This document shows positions 26,760-36,485 of a stretch of DNA of 64,000 nt, in pieces. The stretch is taken from assembly GCA_902582315.1 (NCBI GenBank), contig CACHRP010000004.1:1-64000 (forward strand). Reading direction: 5' to 3'. How positions within the stretch are numbered: the first letter of the stretch is position 1; each line of letters begins with the position of its first letter. The notes under the pieces were generated by a model. It was not told the origin of the DNA. It was given only the letters and a program-made list of their open reading frames with translations, and made no database searches. Both the position numbers and the translations under genes were made by a program. This DNA comes from an uncultured Pelagibacteraceae bacterium (GTDB taxonomy: Bacteria; Pseudomonadota; Alphaproteobacteria; Pelagibacterales; Pelagibacteraceae).

Positions 26760-27950
26760 TTATCTTTGTTTTTTAGTTTTAAACTTGCCGCCTTTAATTT
26801 CTTTCTCCAAGAAAGAACCAAAAGCTTCACCAACATCAGTAAATTCTACTCCTGTTGCACCTTCATAATTTACAGCTTTTCCTTTAGCTAGTAAATCAAG
26901 AGCTTTTTTAAGTTGGCCTGGATAGATTTTTGTTCCGGGTGCATTTGCAACAGACATTACATTTTTTTGAATAGTATTTCTGTCTGCTTTACCACCAGCT
27001 TGCATTGCAAGTGTAATTAATGCAGCTGCATCATAAGATTCACCTGTGTATGGTCCTGATGAGTCAATGCCAGCAGACTTAGCTACTTTTGCAAATACTC
27101 CAGCACCTTTTCCAGTTGATCCCGGTATAGATCCAAATGATTTATTTAAAGCTTTACCAAAAGAATCCGTAAGCGAGTCTCCAATCATACCATCAGATAA
27201 AATAAATTTATCAAACGCGCCGGAATCTAAAGATCCTTGAATAATACCTTTTCCACCTTGATCAAGATATCCAATAACTGCAACAGCGTCTCCACCTGCA
27301 GAAGCTAATGTTGCTACTTCAGATGAATAATCTGCTTTACCATCTTCGTGAGCTGCAACTGTTGTTACTTTAATACCATGGGCTTTAACTGCAGCTGAAT
27401 ATACATCCGCAAGTCCTTTCCCATAGTCGTTATTTGTATAAGTTATTGCAACGCTTTTAACTCCTCTATCTTTAGTTATATCTGCAAGAATTTGTCCCCC
27501 TCTTGCATCTGATGGCGCAGTTCTAAAAAAATAACCCCTATCATTAATATCTGTTAGTCCTGGAGATGTAGCTGATGGTGAAATCATAACAACTCCATTC
27601 GGTACAGCAACTTTTTCTGCAATTGCTCCAGTGACTCCTGAACAATCTGCTCCCATAATTGCAACAGCTCCACCAGAAACTAATCCTTCAGCGGCTGTAA
27701 CAGCTGCAGCAGAGTCCACACAAGTCGAGTCTGCTCTTGTTACTGATATTTTTTTACCGCCAAGTAATGAGCCTGAGTCCGAAGCTTCTTTGAAAGCAAG
27801 TTCTGCAGACGCTGCCATTGCGGGTGTAAGTGATTCAATTGGACCAGTGAAACCTAAAATAATACCCATTTTAATTCCGTGTCCATCTGCATTAGAATTT
27901 GTGACCATAGAAGATACAAATAAAAATACAGCAATTATTAATTTTCTCAT
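26760..27950 (-). CDS. Branched-chain amino acid-type ABC substrate-binding protein (LivK/J-like)
   Basis: 396 aa; signal peptide; KMGIILGFTGPIESL, IMGADCSGVTGAIAEKVAVPNGVVMISPSATSPGL. Confidence 0.85.
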   Translation of the reverse strand: MRKLIIAVFLFVSSMVTNSNADGHGIKMGIILGFTGPIESLTPAMAASAELAFKEASDSGSLLGGKKISVTRADSTCVDSAAAVTAAEGLVSGGAVAIMGADCSGVTGAIAEKVAVPNGVVMISPSATSPGLTDINDRGYFFRTAPSDARGGQILADITKDRGVKSVAITYTNNDYGKGLADVYSAAVKAHGIKVTTVAAHEDGKADYSSEVATLASAGGDAVAVIGYLDQGGKGIIQGSLDSGAFDKFILSDGMIGDSLTDSFGKALNKSFGSIPGSTGKGAGVFAKVAKSAGIDSSGPYTGESYDAAALITLAMQAGGKADRNTIQKNVMSVANAPGTKIYPGQLKKALDLLAKGKAVNYEGATGVEFTDVGEAFGSFLEKEIKGGKFKTKKQR

Positions 27951-28080
27951 TTTTCCTCTAATTTGTTAGTATTTATAAAAAATCAATTTAAGGACGATTA
28001 AATTTAATTTTCAACATTAAAATTATTATATATTTTGATGGGAAAATGCTGGTATTTTATCCAAAAAAGAAACTTTAAAC

Positions 28081-30042
28081 ATGAAAAAATTGTGGCGAGC
28101 ATCAAAAAATCAAATTTTGAATTCAAATTTGATGCAGTATGAAAAATTCATAAAAGATAAATATCATCTTAATTTCAAAAGTAATTACGATAAAATATTT
28201 AATTGGAGTATAAAATATAAAGGAAATTTTTGGGATAGTATTTGGGATTTCTGTAAAGTTAAGGGACTCAAAGGAAAAAATAAAATTAAAAATTCAAAAA
28301 TTTTTTATAAAAATTTATTTTTAACTGACTACAAATTAAACTTCGCTGAAAACATCTTAGTCAAAAGTGACAATTCAAAAGCTATTACATTTATAAGTGA
28401 AAATGGGTTTAGAGAAGAAAGATCATGGTTTCAGTTAAATCAAAATGTTAGCAAGATAATTTCATATTTTAATAAAATAGGTATTAAAAAAGGTGATAGA
28501 GTATCTGCATACTTACCAAATATAATTCAAACTGTTGAAAGCTTTATTGCTACTTCTGCAATTGGAGCAATATGGTCATCTTGTTCTCCAGATTTTGGTG
28601 TAAATGGTCTTATTGAAAGGTTTGCTCAAATAAAGCCAAAAATTTTAATTATTGGTGATAGATATTATTATAACGGAAAAGAAATCAATGTTATTGAAAG
28701 ACTTCCAGATATATTAAAAAGAATTAAATCAATTAAACATGTTTTAGTAATTAATTACCCTGGAAAAAAGTATCTAAATTTTAAGAAATCTAAAGGTATA
28801 AAATTTAAATTTTGGAAAGAAATTGAAAGATATTCCTCATCATCAATTAATTTTAAAAAATTTAATTTTAATACTGAAATTGCTATCCTTTACTCAAGTG
28901 GAACGACTGGTAAACCTAAATGCATATGCCATAGATCAGGCGGGATACTGTTACAACATTTAAAAGAGCATCAGCTTCATTCAAATATAAAAGAAAATGA
29001 TAATATTTTTTATTTTACAACATGTGGATGGATGATGTGGAATTGGTTAGTAACCTGTCTAGGTTCTAAGGCGTCTATCGTTTTATTCGATGGATTTCCA
29101 ATGTTTAAACAAAAAGATTTACTATTAAAAATTGTTAGTAAAGAAAAAATCACACTTTTTGGTGTAAGTGCAAAATATATAGATGCTTTAAAGAAAAGTA
29201 ATATTTTAAATACTTTTGATTTAAAAAAACTAAATACAATATGTTCAACTGGATCTCCCTTATCAAAAGAAGGATTTGAATATGTATATAAAAAAATTAA
29301 AAAAAATGTTCATCTTGCATCAATTTCTGGTGGCACAGATTTAGTTTCATGTTTCGTTCTTGGAAATATTTATAAATCTGTAATTTCAGGAGAAATACAA
29401 TCAAAAGGCTTAGGAATGGATGTGGATATTTTTAATGAAAGCGGTAAATCAGTAAAAAATATAAAGGGAGAGTTGGTTTGTAAAACTCCATTTCCTTCAA
29501 TGCCAACAAAGTTTTGGAATGATAAAAATAATAAAAAATTTCAAAATGCTTACTTTAACAGATATAAAAATATTTGGCATCATGGAGACTATGGAGAGAT
29601 AAAAAATTCAGGTGGGTTTTTAATTTATGGTAGATCAGATGCCACTTTAAATCCTGGCGGTGTAAGACTGGGCACAGCAGAAATATATTCCGAAGTAGAA
29701 AAATTTAAAGAAATAAAAGAGTCGATTGTTGTGGGTCAATCTTGGGATAATGATATCAGAATAATTTTATTTGTTATCCTTAATAACGGGGTGATACTAA
29801 ATGATGAATTAATAAAAAAAATTAAAAAACAGATTAGAATAAATGCTTCACCAAGACATGTTCCAAATAAAATATTTAAAGTAAACGACATTCCTAGAAC
29901 CAAAAATGGAAAAATTGTCGAATTAGCGGTGAAAAATATAATAGAAGGTAACACAATTAAAAATAAAGAAGCGCTGGCAAATCCTGAAGTTTTAGAGGAA
30001 TATACACAGATAAAAGAATTATATGAATTTAAAAAAGATTGA
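28081..30042 (+). CDS. Acetoacetyl-CoA synthetase-like acyl-CoA ligase
   Basis: 653 aa; AMP-binding YSSGTTGKPKCICH, LKEHQLHSNI, GRSDATLNPGGVRLGTAEIY. Confidence 0.9.
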   Translation: MKKLWRASKNQILNSNLMQYEKFIKDKYHLNFKSNYDKIFNWSIKYKGNFWDSIWDFCKVKGLKGKNKIKNSKIFYKNLFLTDYKLNFAENILVKSDNSKAITFISENGFREERSWFQLNQNVSKIISYFNKIGIKKGDRVSAYLPNIIQTVESFIATSAIGAIWSSCSPDFGVNGLIERFAQIKPKILIIGDRYYYNGKEINVIERLPDILKRIKSIKHVLVINYPGKKYLNFKKSKGIKFKFWKEIERYSSSSINFKKFNFNTEIAILYSSGTTGKPKCICHRSGGILLQHLKEHQLHSNIKENDNIFYFTTCGWMMWNWLVTCLGSKASIVLFDGFPMFKQKDLLLKIVSKEKITLFGVSAKYIDALKKSNILNTFDLKKLNTICSTGSPLSKEGFEYVYKKIKKNVHLASISGGTDLVSCFVLGNIYKSVISGEIQSKGLGMDVDIFNESGKSVKNIKGELVCKTPFPSMPTKFWNDKNNKKFQNAYFNRYKNIWHHGDYGEIKNSGGFLIYGRSDATLNPGGVRLGTAEIYSEVEKFKEIKESIVVGQSWDNDIRIILFVILNNGVILNDELIKKIKKQIRINASPRHVPNKIFKVNDIPRTKNGKIVELAVKNIIEGNTIKNKEALANPEVLEEYTQIKELYEFKKD

Positions 30043-30769
30043 TCCGAAATTTTCAAAAAAAACAAACCCTAGGATTGGTTTGATTGCTTTAGCCTCAGAT
30101 TTTATAATTGAAAAAGATTTTGCAGATGTCATCAAAGATAAAGATATAGATTTTTTTGTTAATCGTATAAAGACATATGACCCTTTAACTAAAGAAAATT
30201 TAATTAAAATGTCAGAAGATCTTACAAATGTCACGAATGATATTTTGCCAAATGAGAAAATCGATTGTGTTGTTTATGGTTGTACATCTGGAACAATTGC
30301 AAGCGGTTATGAAATTATTGAAAAAAAGATAAAAAATGCAAAACCTTCATCAAAAGTTACAACTCCAAGCACTGCAGCTATAGCTGCATTAAAAAAATTG
30401 AATATTAAAAAAATTTCTATTTTTACTCCTTATCCCCAAAAATTGAATAATCAGGTTGTCTCTTTTTTCAAGGATGAGAAATTTCAAGTAACATCAAATT
30501 CATATTTAGATATTGATTCCGATAGTGATATTTGGAAAGTAGATCCAGATTTTTTGTATGAAGTTTTAACGAATATGGACCATGGGGATGCTGATGCAGT
30601 ATTTATTTCGTGTACGGCTCTCCCAGTTCTTCAAATTATTCAAAAACTCGAAAAAAACCTAAATAAATTTGTTCTTTCTAGCAATCAAGTTTTAATTTGG
30701 GATACGTTAGAAAAGATTGGACAAAATAATTCTATATCTGGTTTTGGAAAGTTATTTAATTCAAATTAA
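30023..30769 (+). CDS. Asp/Glu racemase superfamily, EutA/maleate isomerase-like
   Basis: 248 aa; VVYGCTSGTIASG, DADAVFISCTALPVL. Confidence 0.8.
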   Translation: MNLKKIDPKFSKKTNPRIGLIALASDFIIEKDFADVIKDKDIDFFVNRIKTYDPLTKENLIKMSEDLTNVTNDILPNEKIDCVVYGCTSGTIASGYEIIEKKIKNAKPSSKVTTPSTAAIAALKKLNIKKISIFTPYPQKLNNQVVSFFKDEKFQVTSNSYLDIDSDSDIWKVDPDFLYEVLTNMDHGDADAVFISCTALPVLQIIQKLEKNLNKFVLSSNQVLIWDTLEKIGQNNSISGFGKLFNSN

Positions 30770-30771
30770 TC

Positions 30772-31938
30772 ATGTCCTTTACAAAAAATGAATATAAAGA
30801 AAGATTAAAAAAAACAAAACAATCTATGCAACAAAAAGGCATAGAACTACTAATATCCCAAGATACCAATAATATGAATTATCTTACTGGATATGATGCA
30901 TGGTCTTTTTATTATTCTCAATGTGTACTTGTCCATGTTGATCTAGAAGAGCCGATTTGTTTTGTTAGGGCCCAAGATGCTGGAGGCGCTTATATTAAGA
31001 CATATTTAAAAAAGGAAAATATTATAGTTTATAAAGAAAAGTATATTCATACATGGCCAACACACCCATACGATGCATTAATCGATTTTATTAAAGAGAG
31101 AAAATGGGAAAAATCAAATATTGGTGTCGAAATGGATAGTCATTACTTTACTGCATTTTGTTACGAAAAGTTAAAACAAGGATTACCAAATGCAAACATT
31201 AAAGACTCTAAAAGACTAGTTAATTGGGTAAGATTAATAAAGTCAGATGCAGAAATAAATCTAATGAAAGGAGCTGCAAAGATTTCTGAAAATGCAATGA
31301 AAGTTGCAATGAATAGTATAAATCCTGGAGTAAGACAGTGTGATGCAGTAGCAGAAATTCAAAGAGCTTTATTTAGAGGAACTCCAGAAATTGGTGGAGA
31401 ATATGCAAGTATTGCTGTTTTATTACCCACAGGCAAAGGCACATCCGCATCACATTTAACGGCTACAGATGAGAAATTTGTAAAAGGAGAGGCGACTGTT
31501 GTTGAATTATCTGGAGTAACCAAAAGGTATCATTGTCCAATGGCAAGAACAGTCCATCTTGGAAAACCAGAGCAAAAAAAAATAGATGCAATGAAAGCCA
31601 CAAACGAAGCCTTGAATGAAGGGATATCTGCAGCAAAACCTGGAAACACAGCAGATGATGTGGCTCAAAAATTTTGGGGGGTTCTTGATAAATATAATAT
31701 TAAAAAAGAGTCTAGAACAGGATATTCAATTGGAATTGGATATCCCCCAGATTGGGGTGAACATACTTTAAATATTTATAAAGGTGATAAAACTATTCTA
31801 AAACCAAATGTTTGTTTTCATATGATTGCTGTAATGCAATTTGGGGATTGGGGTGTTGAAGCATCTGAGTCTGTAAGAATTACAGACAAAGGAAGTGAGT
31901 TATTTTGTAATTTCCCCAAAGACTTGCATATAAAATAA
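30772..31938 (+). CDS. M24 family enzyme, ectoine hydrolase (DoeA/EutD)-like
   Basis: 388 aa; NMNYLTGYDAWSFYYSQCVLV and M24 fold; adjacent EutA-like gene. Confidence 0.7.
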   Translation: MSFTKNEYKERLKKTKQSMQQKGIELLISQDTNNMNYLTGYDAWSFYYSQCVLVHVDLEEPICFVRAQDAGGAYIKTYLKKENIIVYKEKYIHTWPTHPYDALIDFIKERKWEKSNIGVEMDSHYFTAFCYEKLKQGLPNANIKDSKRLVNWVRLIKSDAEINLMKGAAKISENAMKVAMNSINPGVRQCDAVAEIQRALFRGTPEIGGEYASIAVLLPTGKGTSASHLTATDEKFVKGEATVVELSGVTKRYHCPMARTVHLGKPEQKKIDAMKATNEALNEGISAAKPGNTADDVAQKFWGVLDKYNIKKESRTGYSIGIGYPPDWGEHTLNIYKGDKTILKPNVCFHMIAVMQFGDWGVEASESVRITDKGSELFCNFPKDLHIK

Positions 31939-31976
31939 CTTGAAAAAACATCACACAAATGTTTTAAAACACGCAT

Positions 31977-33062
31977 ATGTCTAAGAATTCAGAATTCGTC
32001 AAATTTGATAAAGTTGATAAAAGTTATGATGGCAAAGTTTTAGTTGTTAAAGATCTTAACTTAGATATTTCAGAAGGTGAATTTATAACAATGCTTGGAC
32101 CATCTGGCTCTGGAAAGACAACTTGTCTAATGATGTTAGCTGGTTTTGAAACTCCAACAAATGGTGAAATTTACTTAGACTCAAATCCAATTTCAAATAT
32201 TCCTCCACATAAAAGAGGAATTGGAATGGTATTTCAAAATTATGCACTATTTCCACACATGACTGTTTATGAAAATTTAGCTTTCCCTTTAAAAGTAAGA
32301 AAAGTTTCAAAAGACGAGATAGATAAAAAAGTTGATAAAGCACTGTCTATGGTTTCTCTAACTGGTTTTGAAAACAGAATGCCAGGGCAATTATCAGGTG
32401 GACAACAACAAAGGGTTGCTGTAGCTCGTGCATTAGTTTTTGATCCGGCTGTTGTTTTAATGGATGAGCCATTAGGCGCTCTAGATAAAAATTTGAGAGA
32501 AAGCATGCAGTATGAGATTAAACATATTCATGAAAGTATTGGAGTTACTGTAGTTTATGTTACCCACGATCAGGGTGAAGCATTAACTATGTCAAACAGA
32601 ATCGCTGTTTTTAATGATGGTAAAGTTCAACAACTTTCATCACCTGACAAATTATATGAAGAACCAGTGAATTCTTTTGTAGCAGAATTTATTGGGGAAA
32701 ATAATACTTTCCAGGGTGAAGTATCGGATATTTCTAATGGAAAATGCAAAGTTAAATTAAAAGAAGGTGAAATAGTAGCTAATCCAATAAATGTTAAATC
32801 AAAAGGTGATAAAACTACTGTTTCTATAAGACCTGAAAGAGCTCTTATTAACCCATCTCAAAAAATGGATAATAATTATAAGGGAAAAATTGAGGAAGTG
32901 ATTTATCATGGTGATCATACCCGTGTAAGACTTAACGTTCTTGGAAATTCCGATTTTATTTTAAAAGTTCCAAATAGTTCACAAAATATAGATATCAAAC
33001 TCGGGAATACAATTAATATTAGTTGGAACTCAACCGATGCAAGAGCTTTAGACCCAAAATAA
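31977..33062 (+). CDS. potA: Spermidine/putrescine-type ABC transporter ATPase (PotA-like)
   Basis: 361 aa; GPSGSGKTTCLMMLAGFE, QLSGGQQQRVAVARALVF, TOBE-like C-terminus. Confidence 0.85.
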   Translation: MSKNSEFVKFDKVDKSYDGKVLVVKDLNLDISEGEFITMLGPSGSGKTTCLMMLAGFETPTNGEIYLDSNPISNIPPHKRGIGMVFQNYALFPHMTVYENLAFPLKVRKVSKDEIDKKVDKALSMVSLTGFENRMPGQLSGGQQQRVAVARALVFDPAVVLMDEPLGALDKNLRESMQYEIKHIHESIGVTVVYVTHDQGEALTMSNRIAVFNDGKVQQLSSPDKLYEEPVNSFVAEFIGENNTFQGEVSDISNGKCKVKLKEGEIVANPINVKSKGDKTTVSIRPERALINPSQKMDNNYKGKIEEVIYHGDHTRVRLNVLGNSDFILKVPNSSQNIDIKLGNTINISWNSTDARALDPK

Positions 33063-33130
33063 ACCAATTTAGAATTATTCTCACTATAATCAGCCCTAAT
33101 CCACTTAATTTTTAGTAAATACTTGGTTGA

Positions 33131-33186
33131 CTCCGTTTTTTTTACTTGTTGTAATTATGTTTTTAAAAAAAACGTTTAAACGGAGG
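33131..33186 (+). promoter_or_regulatory. Candidate SD-sequestering 5'UTR structure upstream of potD-like gene
   Basis: CGTTTTTTTT (33134-33143)/AAAAAAAACG (33165-33174) versus CTCCGTTT (33131-33138)/AAACGGAG (33178-33185); the latter covers the GGAGG SD of the gene at 33191. Confidence 0.4.
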
Positions 33187-33190
33187 ATAA

Positions 33191-34306
33191 ATGAAAAAAT
33201 TAAGTAAATTATTACTTACCCTTTCTTTTGCTCTTTCAATAACTTCATCAGCATTTGCAGTTACAGTTGCATCTTGGGGTGGAGCATACACTGAAAGTCA
33301 AAAATTAGGATATGGTGATCCTACTGCTAAGAAACTTGGTGTACCTATTAACTGGGTGGATTATTCTGGTGGATTATCAGAAATTAAAGCACAAAAAGAA
33401 GCTGGTGCGATTACATGGGATATAATCGATGTATTTGCAATGGATACTATTACTGGATGCGACGAAGGTTTATTTGTTGAATTTGATTTTGATAAAGACT
33501 TTCCTGCTGCGCCAGACGGAACTCCAGCGAGTAAAGATTTCTTTGCTCCAATGCCAAGTAAGTGTGCTGTAGGAAATATTTTATATTCTTGGACTTACGC
33601 TTATAATACTGAAAATGTAAAAGGTACTCCAAAAACTATAAAAGATTTCTTTAACACAAAAAAATTTCCTGGAAAAAGAGCTATATACAAAAGTGCTTTA
33701 ACAAATTTAGAAATTGCTTTAGCAGCTGATGGTATTAAACCAGGAAAAGGTGGAGCAAAAATCTATGAAGCTTTAGAAACAGAAAAAGGTGTTGATAGAG
33801 CAATGAATAAGATCAAAAAACTTTGCACAGACCCTCAAGGTGGATGTGTATTTTGGTCTGCAGGTGCTCAACCACCAGAACTTTTAATGAGTGGTGAAGT
33901 AGTAATGGCAACAGGTTGGAATGGTAGATTCTTTAACGCAATCGTTGGAGAAGGTGCACCATTAAAACAAGTTTGGGATGGTCAAGGTCTTGACTATGAA
34001 TATTTTGTTTTAGTCAAAGGTGGACCAAACGAAGCTGATGCTAAAAAAGCATTAGCTGAGATGACAAGTACAGAAGGTTTAGCAGGAAGTGCTAAATATA
34101 TAGCATACGCACCTTGGAGAAAATCATCTTTAAAAATTATGGAAGCAGGTGAGCCGTGGTACAAAGACGGTAAAACAAACATGGTTCCAGAAATGCCAAC
34201 TGCACCAGGAAACACAAAAAATTACTTCCTAGTTGATCCAATTTACTGGGCCGATAATGGCACAGAGCTTGGAGAAAAATGGGAAGCAATGAAAGCTGGA
34301 CTATAA
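33191..34306 (+). CDS. potD: Polyamine-type ABC substrate-binding protein (PotD-like)
   Basis: 371 aa; signal peptide, VASWGGAYTESQKLGYGDPTAKKLGV; between PotA-like and PotB/C-like genes. Confidence 0.85.
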   Translation: MKKLSKLLLTLSFALSITSSAFAVTVASWGGAYTESQKLGYGDPTAKKLGVPINWVDYSGGLSEIKAQKEAGAITWDIIDVFAMDTITGCDEGLFVEFDFDKDFPAAPDGTPASKDFFAPMPSKCAVGNILYSWTYAYNTENVKGTPKTIKDFFNTKKFPGKRAIYKSALTNLEIALAADGIKPGKGGAKIYEALETEKGVDRAMNKIKKLCTDPQGGCVFWSAGAQPPELLMSGEVVMATGWNGRFFNAIVGEGAPLKQVWDGQGLDYEYFVLVKGGPNEADAKKALAEMTSTEGLAGSAKYIAYAPWRKSSLKIMEAGEPWYKDGKTNMVPEMPTAPGNTKNYFLVDPIYWADNGTELGEKWEAMKAGL

Positions 34307-34342
34307 TTTAAGTTTTAAAGACTAAAATTATATAATATATTT

Positions 34343-34369
34343 AGGGCGGTTTTAATAACCGCCCTTTTT
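34343..34369 (+). terminator. Hairpin AGGGCGGTT...AACCGCCCT + T tract between potD and potB
   Basis: 9-bp arms, short loop, T5. Confidence 0.85.
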
Positions 34370-34374
34370 ATTTT

Positions 34375-35628
34375 ATGAGCAGTGAAACTAAACAAATATT
34401 AACTACTGACGGAATTCCTTTAGAAGTAAGCTTAAAAAAAGCAGAAAAAAAAAATAAAATAAAAGCTTTTCTTTTAGTAGCTCCATTGTTACTTTTTTTA
34501 ATAATTACTTACATTTTTCCAATAGGTGAAATGCTTTTTAGAAGCGTAGACGATCGAATGGTCACAAATATGCTTCCAAAAACATTTAAAGCAATGGAAA
34601 AATGGGATGGTAAAGAACTACCCCCAGAGGAAGTTTTCGAGGCATTTTATTTGGATTATAAATTTCTTGTTGAGAAAAAAACATTTGGAAAATTAGCCAC
34701 TCAATTAAATTACGAAAAAAATGGTTTTAAAAGTATTCTAAAAAAACTTCAACGTAAAATGAAAAAATTTGAACAAGGTAATTATAAAGAGCAAATCATG
34801 AATGTGCATAAACGTTGGGCAAATGTTGAATATTGGAGAGCTATAAAGAGAAGAGCCCCAGATATTACTTATTCAAAATATCTCAAAGCAATGGATATGT
34901 ATGAAAATGAAGATGGAAAAATATCACAAGTTTCAGAGGATAGAAGAGTTCACAGAATATTATGGCTCAGAACTTTGGAGATTGCTTTTTTTGTAACTAT
35001 ATTATGTTTTTTAATGGCGTATCCGATAGCACATTTACTAGCAACCTTACCAATGAAATATAGTAATCTATTAATGATTTGTGTTCTATTACCTTTCTGG
35101 ACTTCTTTATTAGTAAGAACCGCAAGTTGGATGATACTTTTACAACAACAAGGAATTGTAAATGATTTTTTTGTATGGATTGGCCTTGTTGGCGAGGAAA
35201 ACAGACCAGAAATGATGTATAACAAAACTGGCACTTATGTTGCGATGACCCAAATTCTATTACCTTTTATGGTGTTACCGCTTTATAGTGTTATGAAGAC
35301 AATTTCCCCAAGTTTAATGAGGGCAGGAAAATCACTTGGAGGAACTCCTTTTGTAGCTTTTTGGAAAGTTTATTTTCCTTTAACAATTCCTGGAATTGGG
35401 GCTGGCTGTTTATTGGTTTTTATACTTGCAATTGGATACTATATTACACCAGCACTTGTTGGAGGTGCCTCGGGCACTTTAATAAGCAATCAAATAGCCT
35501 TTCATATGAAAAGTACTTTAGATTGGAGTTTTGCATCTGCAATGGGTCTAATGCTTCTAACTGGAGTTCTTGTAATTTATTGGATTTATAACAAACTTGT
35601 AGGAGTAGATAATATAAAACTAGGATAA
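34375..35628 (+). CDS. potB: Polyamine-type ABC permease (PotB-like) with long periplasmic insertion
   Basis: 417 aa; permease motif SLMRAGKSLGGTPFVAFWKVYFPLTIPG; ~120 residues between TM1 and TM2. Confidence 0.85.
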   Translation: MSSETKQILTTDGIPLEVSLKKAEKKNKIKAFLLVAPLLLFLIITYIFPIGEMLFRSVDDRMVTNMLPKTFKAMEKWDGKELPPEEVFEAFYLDYKFLVEKKTFGKLATQLNYEKNGFKSILKKLQRKMKKFEQGNYKEQIMNVHKRWANVEYWRAIKRRAPDITYSKYLKAMDMYENEDGKISQVSEDRRVHRILWLRTLEIAFFVTILCFLMAYPIAHLLATLPMKYSNLLMICVLLPFWTSLLVRTASWMILLQQQGIVNDFFVWIGLVGEENRPEMMYNKTGTYVAMTQILLPFMVLPLYSVMKTISPSLMRAGKSLGGTPFVAFWKVYFPLTIPGIGAGCLLVFILAIGYYITPALVGGASGTLISNQIAFHMKSTLDWSFASAMGLMLLTGVLVIYWIYNKLVGVDNIKLG

Positions 35629-35630
35629 TT

Positions 35631-36485
35631 ATGGCATTACCAAAATATACAGAGACAAGATATAGAATTTGGCACTATTTTTATCTTTTTATTTGTACCT
35701 GTGTTTTTTTCTTTTTGATTGCACCTTTGTTTGTAATTTTTCCATTATCATTTAATGCAGAAGAGTTTTTAGTTTTTTCAGATGGAATGAAAAGATTAGA
35801 TCCAGATGCATTCTCACTAAGATGGTATAAGGATATGATATATGGAACTAAAAATCCTTGGGGTCTTGCAACAAAAAATAGTTTTATAATTGCAACCTTT
35901 GCCACAATAGGCTCAGTGATACTTGGAACAGTTGCAGCATTAGGGTTAAGTAGCAGACACATGCCTTATAAAGGAATAATAATGGCTACATTAATATCTC
36001 CGATGATCGTACCTTTGATTATTTCTGGTGTTGCAATATTTTTCTTTATGGCAAAAGCAGGTTTGGCTGCAACACATACAGGAATAATTTTGGCACACAT
36101 TGTTTTAGGAACTCCATTTGTAGTAATTACAGTGACTGCTACACTATCTGGTTTTGATCATAGTGTAACTAGAGCAGCATCAAGTTTGGGAAGTGATCCT
36201 GTTAATACATTTATGAAAATTACATTACCTTTGATTTTACCAGGAGTAATTTCAGGTGGTTTATTTGCCTTTGTAACTTCTTTTGATGAAGTAGTAGTTG
36301 TTTTATTCTTAGCTGGATTAGATAATACAACTATTCCAATTCAAATGTGGACAGGTCTAAGAGAACAATTAAGTCCAACTATTTTAGCGGTTGCAACATG
36401 TTTAATTGTTTTATCAACTCTGATTTTAGTAACAGCTGAACTTTTAAGAAGAAGATCAGAAAGAATTAGAGGAATAAGTAGATAA
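35631..36485 (+). CDS. potC: Polyamine-type ABC permease (PotC-like)
   Basis: 284 aa; RAASSLGSDPVNTFMKITLPLILPG. Confidence 0.85.
   Translation: MALPKYTETRYRIWHYFYLFICTCVFFFLIAPLFVIFPLSFNAEEFLVFSDGMKRLDPDAFSLRWYKDMIYGTKNPWGLATKNSFIIATFATIGSVILGTVAALGLSSRHMPYKGIIMATLISPMIVPLIISGVAIFFFMAKAGLAATHTGIILAHIVLGTPFVVITVTATLSGFDHSVTRAASSLGSDPVNTFMKITLPLILPGVISGGLFAFVTSFDEVVVVLFLAGLDNTTIPIQMWTGLREQLSPTILAVATCLIVLSTLILVTAELLRRRSERIRGISR

Noticed and set aside
27046-27969. Plus-strand ORFs (64 and 112 aa) opposite the LivK-like gene
   Set aside because: Antisense to a strong substrate-binding-protein CDS; composition reflects the complementary codons.
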